From assembly GCA_934454215.1 (NCBI GenBank), contig CAKSGG010000037.1:1-26306 (forward strand): a stretch of 26,306 nt of DNA. Reading direction: 5' to 3'. The notes below the pieces were generated by a model. It was not told the origin of the DNA and did no database searches. It saw only the letters and a program-made list of their open reading frames with translations. The stretch is from an uncultured Clostridia bacterium (GTDB lineage: Bacteria; Bacillota; Clostridia; UBA1381). Both the position numbers and the translations under genes were made by a program. Shown piece after piece: positions 15,559 through 24,029 of the stretch (positions are counted from its first letter, which is position 1; every line of letters begins with the position of its first letter).

Positions 15559-16362
15559 TTATAAAACCTCATGCGACTTATCGACAACTGATTTTATATA
15601 CTCATCGTCAATTATATCTTCACATTCCGTTTTCTTCAGATATGCCAGATATTCTATATTCCCCTCGGGTCCTTTAACCGGCGAAAAAGACAGTCCTGCC
15701 ACATGAAAATCAATGTTTCTTGCAAAATCAAGAACTGTTTTTATAACGCTGTAATGTACATTTATATCCTTTACAACGCCTTTTTTCCCTACCTGCTCAC
15801 GTCCTGCCTCAAACTGCGGCTTTATCAGCGCAACAACCTCGCCGTTATCCCCAAGAAGTTCATACGCAACGGGAAGAACAAGCCTTAACGATATAAACGA
15901 AACATCTATCGAGGCAAAATCAAGCTCACAGCCTATGTCGCTCTTTGTTACATATCTTATGTTGGTACGTTCCATATTAACAACACGTTCGTCACTGCGC
16001 AGTTTCCACGCAAACTGACCGTAACCGACATCAACCGCAAAAACCTTTGCCGCTCCGTTTTGCAGCATACAATCGGTAAAACCTCCCGTTGACGCACCTA
16101 TATCCATTGCTGTTTTTCCGCTCAGTGTTATCGGAAATTTCTGCATAGCCTTTTCAAGTTTCAAACCGCCTCTTGAAACGTATTTAAGCTTTTCGCCACG
16201 AATTTCGGGTACGGTTTTTTCTTCATCAACCATCATTCCGGCTTTATCGCATTTTTGATTATCAATATAAACCTGTCCTGCCATTATAAGCGCTTTCGCA
16301 CGCTCACGGCTTTCAATCAGCCCTTTATTTACAAGCAGAACGTCCAATCGTATTTTTGACAT
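15559..16362 (-). CDS. tlyA: TlyA-type 16S/23S rRNA 2'-O-methyltransferase
   Basis: A 267-residue protein of the TlyA family (also annotated as hemolysin A), which methylates rRNA ribose 2'-hydroxyls and affects susceptibility to capreomycin in mycobacteria. The S4 RNA-binding domain is at about 1-60, the junction motif KYVSRGGLKLE at 60-70, and the SAM-binding motif DIGASTGGFTD at 87-97. D153 (DVSFISL) and K181 (IKPQFE) belong to the catalytic K-D-K-E set. It overlaps the end of dxs by 38 nt, so translation is coupled. dxs-tlyA is a common order in Clostridia, often followed by nadK and argR; here ispE follows instead. Confidence 0.95.
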   Translation of the reverse strand: MSKIRLDVLLVNKGLIESRERAKALIMAGQVYIDNQKCDKAGMMVDEEKTVPEIRGEKLKYVSRGGLKLEKAMQKFPITLSGKTAMDIGASTGGFTDCMLQNGAAKVFAVDVGYGQFAWKLRSDERVVNMERTNIRYVTKSDIGCELDFASIDVSFISLRLVLPVAYELLGDNGEVVALIKPQFEAGREQVGKKGVVKDINVHYSVIKTVLDFARNIDFHVAGLSFSPVKGPEGNIEYLAYLKKTECEDIIDDEYIKSVVDKSHEVL

Positions 16363-18187
16363 AATTTATTATTTCCCCGTTTCCAAGTCCGTATTTTTCA
16401 TCTGACTGAGCCACTGTTCCCTGCGGAATTATTTCATCAGGAAATGCAAAGGCTTTAAACGTACAGCCGATATTGTTTTCAAGCAGTATATCGCTTATTA
16501 AAAATCCCATACCGCCTATTTTTACGTTGTCCTCTATTGTTAAAACATGCTTGGTTTTTGCCGCACTTTTAATTATTGTTTCCGAATCTATCGGTTTTAT
16601 TGTCGGCAGTTCTATAAGTTCGCACGAAATTCCCGAAAGACTTTTTAATATTTCCCCGGCTTTTATCATCATTCTTCCCGATGCTATTAACGTAATATCT
16701 GTTCCCTCTTTGAGAACATTCGCCTTCCCGAATTTAAATTCGGGAAGTTCTTCGCCGTACTGCGCTGAGCCTTTCGGATAACGCACCGCAATCGGACCGT
16801 CATGCTTATTTATGGCATAATCCAGCATATCTTCAAGCTCTTTAAAACTGCAAGGCGACAATATGCTCATATTCGGCATATGCAGTAAATATGAAATATC
16901 ATAAATTCCCTGATGAGTTTCACCGTCCGCACCCACTATTCCCGCACGGTCAATCGGAAACACAACGTGCAGATTTTGCAGGCATACATCATGCAGTGTC
17001 TGGTCATACGCCCTCTGCAAAAATGATGAATACAGCGGTATTACGGGAACATATCCCGATACGGCAAGTCCTGCGGCAAGCGTAACCCCGTGCTGTTCGG
17101 CAATTCCCACATCAAAAAACCTTTTCTTAAATTCGGCGGCAAATTTATCAAGCCCCGTACCCAGTGCCATTGCGCCCGTAATTGCAATAATTTTGTCGTT
17201 ATCTCTTGCCAGACGGCACAGCGTATTGCCAAAACGGTCACTGTAGGTTTCGCTCTGCGGAGCGGTTTCTCCCGTGTTTTTATCAAATGTACCGATTCCG
17301 TGGAATTTTTCGGGGTTATCCTCAGCAGGAGCATACCCCTTGCCTTTTACCGTCATAACGTGCATTATTATCGGCTTGTTTTCGGTTTTTGCATATTCAA
17401 GACACGCAGTCAGCGATGTCAAATCGTGACCGTCAATCGGACCCATATATACAAACCCCAGTTCCTCAAACATAGTCGTCGGAATAATTCTGCGGCGCAC
17501 CGCACGTTTCATCTTTTTAAGCAGATTATATATCAGCTTTCCGCCCACGGGCAGTTTTTCGAGAATCATTTCCACCGTATGCTTTGATTTAAAATAAAAC
17601 GGTGATATGCGCAGATTTCTCAAATGCTTTGATATTGCTCCCGCATTTTTTGAAATAGACATATTATTGTCGTTAATTATTAAAATAAGCGGTGTTTTTA
17701 TAATTCCCGCATCATTCATTGCCTCGTACATCATGCCGCCCGTCAAAGCGCCGTCACCGAACAGCGCAACGATATGACGGTCGGAGTTATCCAAATCTCT
17801 TGCTCTTGCCATACCCAAAGCCGCCGATACGGACGTTGAGCTGTGTCCCGTATTAAATGAATCGTATTCACTTTCCGCACGCTTTGGGAAACCCGAAAGC
17901 CCCCCCTCCTGCCGCAGCGTCGGGAATACATCTTTACGGCCTGTCAGTATTTTATGAACATATGACTGATGCCCCACATCAAGCACAAGCCTGTCCTTTG
18001 AAAAATCAAAAACACGGTGCAGTGCCACGGTAAGCTCGACAACGCCGAGATTTGAGGCAAGATGTCCGCCTGTTTTTGAAATATTGTCAATTAAAAATTC
18101 ACGAATATCCGAGCATAATTCGTTAAGCTCCCCATCCGAAAGCGCCTTTACGTCCTCGGGTGAATTTACTTTATCCAAAACTTTCAC
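16325..18187 (-). CDS. dxs: 1-deoxy-D-xylulose-5-phosphate synthase
   Basis: A 620-residue thiamine-diphosphate enzyme condensing pyruvate with glyceraldehyde 3-phosphate, first step of the MEP isoprenoid pathway and a source of thiamine and pyridoxal precursors. The TPP site is GDGALTGG (144-151) followed by the N at 172-174 (INDNNMS). H42 (GGHLASN) and H73 (GHQSYVH) are visible, as is FDVGIAEQHG with the activating glutamate, and DRAGIVGADGETHQG. Length is typical. The start is a GTG with TAA as the preceding in-frame codon, so no upstream start is possible; the ribosome site GAGG is 12 nt away. Two tandem promoters lie upstream. Confidence 0.96.
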   Translation of the reverse strand: MKVLDKVNSPEDVKALSDGELNELCSDIREFLIDNISKTGGHLASNLGVVELTVALHRVFDFSKDRLVLDVGHQSYVHKILTGRKDVFPTLRQEGGLSGFPKRAESEYDSFNTGHSSTSVSAALGMARARDLDNSDRHIVALFGDGALTGGMMYEAMNDAGIIKTPLILIINDNNMSISKNAGAISKHLRNLRISPFYFKSKHTVEMILEKLPVGGKLIYNLLKKMKRAVRRRIIPTTMFEELGFVYMGPIDGHDLTSLTACLEYAKTENKPIIMHVMTVKGKGYAPAEDNPEKFHGIGTFDKNTGETAPQSETYSDRFGNTLCRLARDNDKIIAITGAMALGTGLDKFAAEFKKRFFDVGIAEQHGVTLAAGLAVSGYVPVIPLYSSFLQRAYDQTLHDVCLQNLHVVFPIDRAGIVGADGETHQGIYDISYLLHMPNMSILSPCSFKELEDMLDYAINKHDGPIAVRYPKGSAQYGEELPEFKFGKANVLKEGTDITLIASGRMMIKAGEILKSLSGISCELIELPTIKPIDSETIIKSAAKTKHVLTIEDNVKIGGMGFLISDILLENNIGCTFKAFAFPDEIIPQGTVAQSDEKYGLGNGEIINYVKNTIGRSACK

Positions 18188-18232
18188 TTAATCATAGTTC
18201 CTCTTTCCGAAAATACAAATAACATTTTAAAA

Positions 18233-18261
18233 ATTATATCATAAAATTACAATAAAATCAA
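18233..18261 (-). promoter_or_regulatory. Second (proximal) sigma-A promoter of the dxs operon
   Basis: On the - strand TTGATT (18256-18261), 17 bp, TATAAT (18233-18238), with an extended TGA just before the -10. Leader to the GTG is about 40 nt. Confidence 0.72.
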
Positions 18262-18274
18262 TTATTTTTTTATT

Positions 18275-18303
18275 ATTATATCATTGTTTACCATTATTGT
18301 CAA
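18275..18303 (-). promoter_or_regulatory. First (distal) sigma-A promoter of the dxs operon
   Basis: On the - strand a perfect TTGACA (18298-18303), 17 bp, TATAAT (18275-18280), also with an extended TGA -10. It lies 42 bp upstream of the second promoter. Confidence 0.85.
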
Positions 18304-18335
18304 GAAATCAAAAACCTCATAAATTTACCGATAAT

Positions 18336-18369
18336 AAAAATAACGGCGTTTTAATGCGCCGTTATTTTT
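18336..18369 (-). terminator. Rho-independent terminator of the oxidoreductase operon, overlapping the stop codon
   Basis: A perfect 13-bp stem (AAAAATAACGGCG / CGCCGTTATTTTT) with an 8-nt loop. On the - strand the descending arm ends in TTTTT. The aminotransferase stop codon (18351-18353) lies in the loop, so the last codons form one arm. Confidence 0.87.
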
Positions 18370-19517
18370 GTACGAAAATCTTCAAGCCTGTTCAGTGCTT
18401 CGTTTAAGGTTTCATCTTTTTTTGCAAAGTGCAGTCTTATCAAATTATTAACATTTTCTTTGAAAAAGCTTGAGCCCGGTACTGCACCCACTCCGACTTT
18501 TTCAGCCAAGTCCTCGCAGAATTTCACATCGTCGTCATAATTAAATTCGGAAATGTCAAGCAAAACATAGTATGCACCCTGTGGAATTGTGTGCTTGATT
18601 TTCAAATCGTCCAATCCCTTTAAGAACAGATTTTTCTTTTTCGTATATTTGTCTGAAAGCCGGTTATAATAATCATCACCGAAATTCAGACCGACAACGG
18701 CTGCCTCCTGAAGCGGTGCGGCAGCGCCGACCGTTAGAAAATCGTGTACCTTTTTTACAGTATCGCAGATTTCGGGAGGTGCTATAACATAGCCTAAGCG
18801 CCAGCCCGTAATCGAATATGTTTTTGAAAGCGAACTGCACGATATTGTACGCTGTGCCATATTCGGCAGACTTGAAAAATAAATATGCTTATTCGGTTCA
18901 TATACGATATGTTCATACACCTCATCGGTAATAACATATGCGTCATATTTTTCAGCCAAATCCGCAATCACCTTTAATTCGTCATAAGTAAAAACCTTTC
19001 CGCACGGGTTGGAGGGATTGCAAAGAATCAAGGCTTTCGGGTTCTGTCTGAATGCCGCTTCAAGTTCATCTGCATTGAAATTAAATTCGGGCGGATAAAG
19101 CGGAACATAAATCGGCTCAGCACCTGACAAAATTGTATCTGCACCGTAGTTTTCGTAGAACGGCGAGAAAACGATTACCTTATCTGCGGGGTTTGTGACC
19201 GTCATCATTGCCGCCATCATTGCCTCCGTGCTTCCGCAGGTAACAACAATTTCGCTGTTCGGATCAATGCTTCTGCCCATAAAACGCTCCTGTTTTTTTG
19301 CAAGAGCCTCACGGAAATTCTGTGCACCCCAAGTAATTGAGTATTGGTGAAAATCCTCTTTTGCAACTTCTGCCAAACGCTCCAGTATTTCTTTCGGCGG
19401 TTCAAAATCGGGAAAACCCTGTGATAAATTGACCGCTCCGTATTTATTTGAAATTCGTGTCATACGGCGTATTACAGAATCGGTAAATGTTGCCGTGCGC
19501 TTACTTAATTCTTTCAT
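18351..19517 (-). CDS. Class I/II PLP-dependent aminotransferase
   Basis: A 388-residue fold-type I aminotransferase. Its PLP lysine is K232 in SSLSKTYSITGWR (229-241), with D198 (ITDEVYEH) contacting the pyridine nitrogen and N170 (CNPSNPCG) typical of the family. The N-terminal motif LSQGFPDFEPP is shared with aromatic and aspartate-type aminotransferases. The start has AAAGGAAA before the ATG. It is the last gene of the operon, 2 nt after the amidohydrolase stop. In this context it would exchange an amino acid and a 2-oxoacid substrate of the ferredoxin oxidoreductase. Aromatic or branched-chain specificity is an inference. Confidence 0.93.
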   Translation of the reverse strand: MKELSKRTATFTDSVIRRMTRISNKYGAVNLSQGFPDFEPPKEILERLAEVAKEDFHQYSITWGAQNFREALAKKQERFMGRSIDPNSEIVVTCGSTEAMMAAMMTVTNPADKVIVFSPFYENYGADTILSGAEPIYVPLYPPEFNFNADELEAAFRQNPKALILCNPSNPCGKVFTYDELKVIADLAEKYDAYVITDEVYEHIVYEPNKHIYFSSLPNMAQRTISCSSLSKTYSITGWRLGYVIAPPEICDTVKKVHDFLTVGAAAPLQEAAVVGLNFGDDYYNRLSDKYTKKKNLFLKGLDDLKIKHTIPQGAYYVLLDISEFNYDDDVKFCEDLAEKVGVGAVPGSSFFKENVNNLIRLHFAKKDETLNEALNRLEDFRTKITAH

Positions 19518-19519
19518 AC

Positions 19520-20371
19520 TTATTTCCTTTCATTGCTGTATTTTTTCAAAAACTCAATATAATTATAATACTCTATTTTTCTGCGGTCAATATCGTTTTG
19601 TACAAATTCCGAAAGCTTTTTCAGTTCATCAATCGGATTCCACATCGGGAAATCACTTCCGAAGAAAAAATGACCGACGCCGAATTTTTCAAGCATTTTA
19701 TTAAATTCGTAATGAGGAATAAAACTTAATACACTTGAAACATCAAAATACAAGCGGTCATCGGGTGCAAGCGTATTATAAGCCTCCTGCCAATGCATAT
19801 AACCTCCCATATGAGCTGCAATTACCGTAAGATTTGGTATTTCGCACAATACATTTTTCAGCTTTTCAACAGATGAATATTTCAGCTTTTTATCACCCAT
19901 ATGAAAAATGACAGGCAAATTATTTTCTGCCGTTTCTTTGTAAACAGGCAGCATTTTTTCATCATCTATATCCGTTTTTTGAAAATCAGAGTGAAACTTT
20001 ATTCCCTTTAATCCAAGTGCTTTAATTCTCTGTATCTCATCTTTATAATCATTATTTTCCTTATGCAGAGTTCCGAAACCTATCAAACTTTTATCCTTTG
20101 CGCAAAGCGTTGATATAAAGCTGTTAATGCTCTTGGTTTGCGGCGCATTCATTGCAGGCGAAAAAATCGCCTGCAATGTAATTTTTCTGTTCTCAAAAAT
20201 GCCGCTGCGTACCTTGTAAAGCTCTGCCAATGTTCCCGATGTGAACATTGGCAGATTATAAAAATCACCAACGCTGATTTTTGCTTTTTCCGCAATACTG
20301 TCGGGGAAAATATGCGAATGGGCATCTATCACCGGCAATATATCATATTGAGTAGTCAAGCTTGCGTTCAT
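19520..20371 (-). CDS. Amidohydrolase-2 family metal-dependent hydrolase/decarboxylase
   Basis: A 283-residue TIM-barrel amidohydrolase. Metal ligands follow the family pattern: HSH at 18-20 (H18, H20), H157 (IFHMGD), H187 (AAHMGG) and D240 (FGSDFP). The GIKFHSDF segment (123-130) is also typical. Members include decarboxylases and lactone hydrolases acting on aromatic and other acids; this one is not assigned. I chose ATG 20371 because AAGGAGA is 7 nt upstream and the longer reading lies in the preceding gene. It overlaps the CoA-ligase gene by 29 nt. Its place between the ligase and the aminotransferase suggests a role on the same acid or amide, but the step is not clear. Confidence 0.87.
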   Translation of the reverse strand: MNASLTTQYDILPVIDAHSHIFPDSIAEKAKISVGDFYNLPMFTSGTLAELYKVRSGIFENRKITLQAIFSPAMNAPQTKSINSFISTLCAKDKSLIGFGTLHKENNDYKDEIQRIKALGLKGIKFHSDFQKTDIDDEKMLPVYKETAENNLPVIFHMGDKKLKYSSVEKLKNVLCEIPNLTVIAAHMGGYMHWQEAYNTLAPDDRLYFDVSSVLSFIPHYEFNKMLEKFGVGHFFFGSDFPMWNPIDELKKLSEFVQNDIDRRKIEYYNYIEFLKKYSNERK

Positions 20372-21683
20372 CAATGATTCTCCTTGATTTATGCTCACTG
20401 CGTGTATCAAGTCCGCCGTCGGGGTGAACAACAACCGTATAAGGTTTAACTCCGATTCTTGCCTTTAACGCTGCGCTTATCTTTGCCGCTACTTCCTCAT
20501 CTGTATCGGGATTGTCCGTTTTCTTTTCGATTTCAACACTGTATTTGCAAGTAAAATCCTTTTCAAATACTCTTATCAGGTATTCGCCTGTAATGTCTTT
20601 CTGTTCACGGATAACCGCCTCAATATCGCTGGGGAATACATTGACCGCCGACACGATAAACATATCGTCCTTTCTGCCGTTTATATGTATTCTTCCGTGT
20701 GTTCTTCCGCATTTACAGGGCGTGTTGTCAATCCAGCCGATGTCGCCCGTTCTGAAACGGATAAGCGGTCTTGCGTGTTTTCTGAGAGTTGTAAATACAA
20801 GCTCGCCGACTTCTCCCGGTTTCAAAACCTCGCCTGTGTGAATATCAACCGTTTCAACAAGAATATGGTTTTCGGCGATATGTAATCCGTCCTTTGCTTC
20901 GCACATTGCGGCGCACGCTCCGAATATATCGGAAAGTCCGTAGAAGTCATAGACCTCCGCACCCCACAAATCTTCAATCGCTCTTCTTGTTGCGTCGATT
21001 GAGCCGCCAAGCTCACCGGCTACAATTATCTTCTTAATATTCAAATCCTTTTTCGGGTCAATACCTGCTTTCAACGCCTTTTCGCCAAGCTGCCAAGCGT
21101 AGGAGGGACTTGTCCAAATTATTGTCGGCTGATATGTTTTCAGTATAAACAAAAGTCTTTCGCTCGGAAGTGTGCCGCCCCATATGCAAAGCGCCCCTAA
21201 ATTCTGTGCGCCGATAACATCGGGACCGCCGACATACAATGAAAAATTAAGAGCGTGAACATATCTGTCGTTCGGTCTCATTCCGATCTGCCAGAACCAT
21301 CTGCTTTCGGTATCCTGAAATTCATCGAAATCCTTTTTTGTAAACGGGCTCATTGTCGGAACACCCGTCGAACCCGATGAAGTTGAAATAAATACGACAT
21401 CTTCTTCGGGAACTGCGCAAAGCTCGCCCAAGAACGACCCGACACCCTGCGTATCTCTCTGCGTCTTTTTGTCAATGAACGGGAATTTTTGTATATCCGA
21501 AAGCTCCTTTATATCCTCCGGCTTAACACCCGCTTCATCAAATGAACGCTTGTAGTAAGGCGCATTTTCATATGCGAACTTCACAATCTCTTTCAAATCC
21601 ACAAGCTGTCTTTTTTCAAGTTCCTCTCTCGGAAGTGTTTCCAATTCCTCGTCCCAATATTTGTTGTTTACATCTCTGCTCAT
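20343..21683 (-). CDS. Phenylacetate-CoA ligase (PaaK)-family adenylate-forming enzyme
   Basis: A 446-residue AMP-forming acyl-CoA ligase of the PaaK family. The phosphate-binding loop is STSSGSTGVPT (100-110), the A5-like motif is YDFYGLSD, and the C-terminal hinge region contains GRKDDMF and VFPSDIEAVI. A CKCGRTHGR stretch carries a pair of cysteines as in other PaaK-like proteins. The reaction is an acid plus ATP and CoA to acyl-CoA; phenylacetate or indoleacetate are the known substrates of relatives, but specificity is not fixed by sequence. I chose ATG 21683, 7 nt after GGAGGA and overlapping the previous stop by one base (TAATG), over the in-frame ATG at 21719 inside the previous gene. 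Confidence 0.9.
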   Translation of the reverse strand: MSRDVNNKYWDEELETLPREELEKRQLVDLKEIVKFAYENAPYYKRSFDEAGVKPEDIKELSDIQKFPFIDKKTQRDTQGVGSFLGELCAVPEEDVVFISTSSGSTGVPTMSPFTKKDFDEFQDTESRWFWQIGMRPNDRYVHALNFSLYVGGPDVIGAQNLGALCIWGGTLPSERLLFILKTYQPTIIWTSPSYAWQLGEKALKAGIDPKKDLNIKKIIVAGELGGSIDATRRAIEDLWGAEVYDFYGLSDIFGACAAMCEAKDGLHIAENHILVETVDIHTGEVLKPGEVGELVFTTLRKHARPLIRFRTGDIGWIDNTPCKCGRTHGRIHINGRKDDMFIVSAVNVFPSDIEAVIREQKDITGEYLIRVFEKDFTCKYSVEIEKKTDNPDTDEEVAAKISAALKARIGVKPYTVVVHPDGGLDTRSEHKSRRIIDERKLDYSI

Positions 21684-22576
21684 TATTTTATCCTCCAATT
21701 CTGATTGATTTTTTCCCACTTTTTATCACGTGAGTCTTTTATGATTTCTATATCGTTATCGCTTAAATGTCTGAAACGTCCTTGCTTTTTCAGATACGCT
21801 CCGACATCGGTAAACTCTTTCGGTTTGAAATTGAGCGTATATTCGCCGTTTTCATATTCCGCAAGATACCAAAGTCCGCAGTCAACAACCTCTTTCGCTA
21901 TTTCTACGGTAGAATCGGTTGCAACGCCCCAGCCTGTCGGGCAGGGTGCAATTACGTGAATGTATTTCGTGCCTTGTATTTTTGATGCCTTTTCAACCTT
22001 ATTCATAAAGTCGTTTATATATCCGACGCTTGCCGTTGCGGCATAGGGTATATCGTGTGCCGCAACAATCTCAAACATATTCTTTTTCGGCCTTAAGTTT
22101 CCGTGAATGTTTTCTCCGGCAGGGGTAGTAGTTGTTTTTGCTCCGAAAGGCGTCAGCGAGCTTTTCTGAATACCTGTATTCATATATGCTTCGTTGTCAT
22201 AACAGATATAAAGAATGTTATCGTTTCTGTCAATCGCACCCGAAAGAGCCTGCAACCCTATATCCGCCGTACCTCCGTCACCTGCAAAGCCGACCGCCCG
22301 AAAATCCGTTATTCCCTGTGCCCGAAGTCCTGCCTCAATTCCTGTCAGCATAGACGCTGTTCCCGCAAAAGTTGAAATAATGGCGTTATTGGAAAAGCAA
22401 AGCTGCGGAAAATTAAATCCGACCGCCGACATACACCCTGCCGGAAGTACAGCAACAGCTTTTTCACCCAAGACCTTTAATGCAATTCGCACCGCCAGAC
22501 TGCCTCCGCAGCCGCCGCACGCCTTATGACCGTAAAAGTATTCATCTTCATTTAAACTTTTTGCATTTAATGCCAT
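21683..22576 (-). CDS. 2-oxoacid:ferredoxin oxidoreductase, beta subunit
   Basis: A 297-residue thiamine-diphosphate subunit of the POR/VOR type. Cluster cysteines C20, C23, C48 and C212 (APCPTGW) match the four-cysteine pattern of pyruvate synthase beta. The TPP/Mg motif is GDGGTADIG (99-107) and YDNEAYMNTG (126-135) is highly typical. The complex interconverts 2-oxoacid plus CoA and acyl-CoA plus CO2, passing electrons to ferredoxin. I chose ATG 22576 since GGAGG at 22586-22590 leaves 9 nt; an ATG at 22582 in an ATGA overlap with the alpha stop leaves only 3 nt. Pyruvate, branched-chain or aryl-pyruvate specificity cannot be read here. Confidence 0.94.
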   Translation of the reverse strand: MALNAKSLNEDEYFYGHKACGGCGGSLAVRIALKVLGEKAVAVLPAGCMSAVGFNFPQLCFSNNAIISTFAGTASMLTGIEAGLRAQGITDFRAVGFAGDGGTADIGLQALSGAIDRNDNILYICYDNEAYMNTGIQKSSLTPFGAKTTTTPAGENIHGNLRPKKNMFEIVAAHDIPYAATASVGYINDFMNKVEKASKIQGTKYIHVIAPCPTGWGVATDSTVEIAKEVVDCGLWYLAEYENGEYTLNFKPKEFTDVGAYLKKQGRFRHLSDNDIEIIKDSRDKKWEKINQNWRIK

Positions 22577-22578
22577 TA

Positions 22579-23739
22579 TCATTCACCTCCAAGCCCTAAA
22601 AATTTAACGCCTGTTTTTCCGTTTTCAATCTCTTTGAAAATATTTTCAATTTCCGATTCCGATATATTTTTTCCTCCGAGTCCACCGATATAGTTAGACG
22701 TTGGAATATTGATGTTTTGTTTTTTGAGCGCCGAATTTACATTGGTGTAAACCGTTCCCTCGTTTCCGAAAGATATGTCTTTTTCCAAAACAGCGGCAGC
22801 TTTTGCATTTTTCAATGCTTTTGCAATTTCTTCGTTCGGAAACGGGCGCAGGTAGCGAATCCGTAAAAGTCCGACCTTTTTTCCGTCGTTTCTCAGCTTA
22901 TCAACCGTTTCTCTTACAAGTCCTGCGATACTGCCGAGCGTTACTATGATATAATCTGCGTCATCGGTTCTGTATTCTTCGGTAAGACCCGAATATTTTC
23001 TGCCGAAAATTTTCGTAAATTTTTCTTCCGCCTCGCCGATAACCTCTTTTGCATTCAAAAGTCCGATATGTTCTTTATACTTAAATGCTGTATTCTGTGC
23101 AGGGCCTGCCGAAAAAGCAAGATTTTTCGGATTGTTAAGGTCAAGCTTGTTCTCCGTCTTAAACGGCGGAAGAAATTCATCTGCCTGCGTTTTTGTCGGA
23201 ACATCGACTACTTCATAGGTATGCGTCAGCACAAAGCCGTCAAGGTTTGCCATAAACGGTGTCGAAACCCGTTTGTCCTCGGCTATATAATAGCTCATCA
23301 GAGCCAAATCAAGACTTTCCTGTGCATTTTCCGCATATGCCTGAATCCAGCCGCTGTCCAAAAGCGAAACAGAATCTCGCTGGTCGCCGTATATGTTCCA
23401 CGGTAAAGCGGTAGAGCGGTTCGCATTCATCATAACAATAGGAAACCGTCCGCCGGAGGCATATGTAAGACATTCCGACATATACAAAAGTCCTTGTGAC
23501 GATGTTGCGGTAAAGGCTCTTGCTCCGACAGCGGAAGCACCCATCGCACAGGAAAGTGCGGAATGTTCCGATTCAACGTGAATAAGTTCAGCTTTTAAGC
23601 TTTTATCCTCCACCATTTCGGAAAGCCGTTCAACCACAATAGTCTGCGGCGTTATGGGATATGCGGAAATTACTTGCGGTTTTGCAAGCCGTATGCCCTC
23701 GGCAAAGGCTTCGTTGCCCGATAAAAATTTTCTTGCCAT
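22579..23739 (-). CDS. 2-oxoacid:ferredoxin oxidoreductase, alpha subunit
   Basis: A 386-residue alpha subunit. The N-terminal pyrimidine-binding domain shows YPITPQT (27-33) and VESEHSALSCAMGAS, with TATSSQG after it. The central segment and the C-terminal transketolase-C-like domain (about 265-386, LLRIRYLRPFP) are complete. Together with the beta chain it forms the active site. It overlaps the delta stop by one base (TAATG), and GGAGG lies about 10 nt upstream of its ATG. The separate-chain architecture is the archaeal/Thermotoga style rather than the long single-chain enzyme used by most clostridia as the main pyruvate oxidoreductase. Confidence 0.94.
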   Translation of the reverse strand: MARKFLSGNEAFAEGIRLAKPQVISAYPITPQTIVVERLSEMVEDKSLKAELIHVESEHSALSCAMGASAVGARAFTATSSQGLLYMSECLTYASGGRFPIVMMNANRSTALPWNIYGDQRDSVSLLDSGWIQAYAENAQESLDLALMSYYIAEDKRVSTPFMANLDGFVLTHTYEVVDVPTKTQADEFLPPFKTENKLDLNNPKNLAFSAGPAQNTAFKYKEHIGLLNAKEVIGEAEEKFTKIFGRKYSGLTEEYRTDDADYIIVTLGSIAGLVRETVDKLRNDGKKVGLLRIRYLRPFPNEEIAKALKNAKAAAVLEKDISFGNEGTVYTNVNSALKKQNINIPTSNYIGGLGGKNISESEIENIFKEIENGKTGVKFLGLGGE

Positions 23740-24029
23740 TATTTTTCCGCCTCCATTTCTATTGCACCTATTTTACATATTTTGCGGCAGATTCCGCAGC
23801 CTTTGCAAAAATCATAGTCAATCCCGACTTTTCCGTTTTCCTTAAAAATTACGCCGTCGGGGCAGTGCAGATAACATTGCAGACAGCCGACACATTTATC
23901 AAGATTGATAACAGGTTTTTCGTTGCGCCAGCCTGCATTTTTTGTTACCAAATAACCTGCCTCATATGATGGTGCGTCGGGAATTTCGGATAGCGACTGC
24001 GGTATTTTATCTCTTAAATACGGTTTCAT
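23739..24029 (-). CDS. 2-oxoacid:ferredoxin oxidoreductase, delta (ferredoxin-like) subunit
   Basis: A 96-residue ferredoxin-like protein with two CxxCxxCxxxC sets: C46, C49, C52 and C56, and C75, C78, C81 and C85. This is the electron-transfer subunit carrying two [4Fe-4S] clusters between the TPP centre and external ferredoxin. Length agrees with the family. The start overlaps the gamma stop in ATGA, and the stop overlaps the alpha start. It therefore belongs to a coupled four-subunit set. Confidence 0.95.
   Translation of the reverse strand: MKPYLRDKIPQSLSEIPDAPSYEAGYLVTKNAGWRNEKPVINLDKCVGCLQCYLHCPDGVIFKENGKVGIDYDFCKGCGICRKICKIGAIEMEAEK

Noticed and set aside
20372..20434. Longer N-terminus for the amidohydrolase-2 protein
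   Set aside because: Falls inside the CoA-ligase gene; AAGGAGA is correctly placed for the start at 20371.
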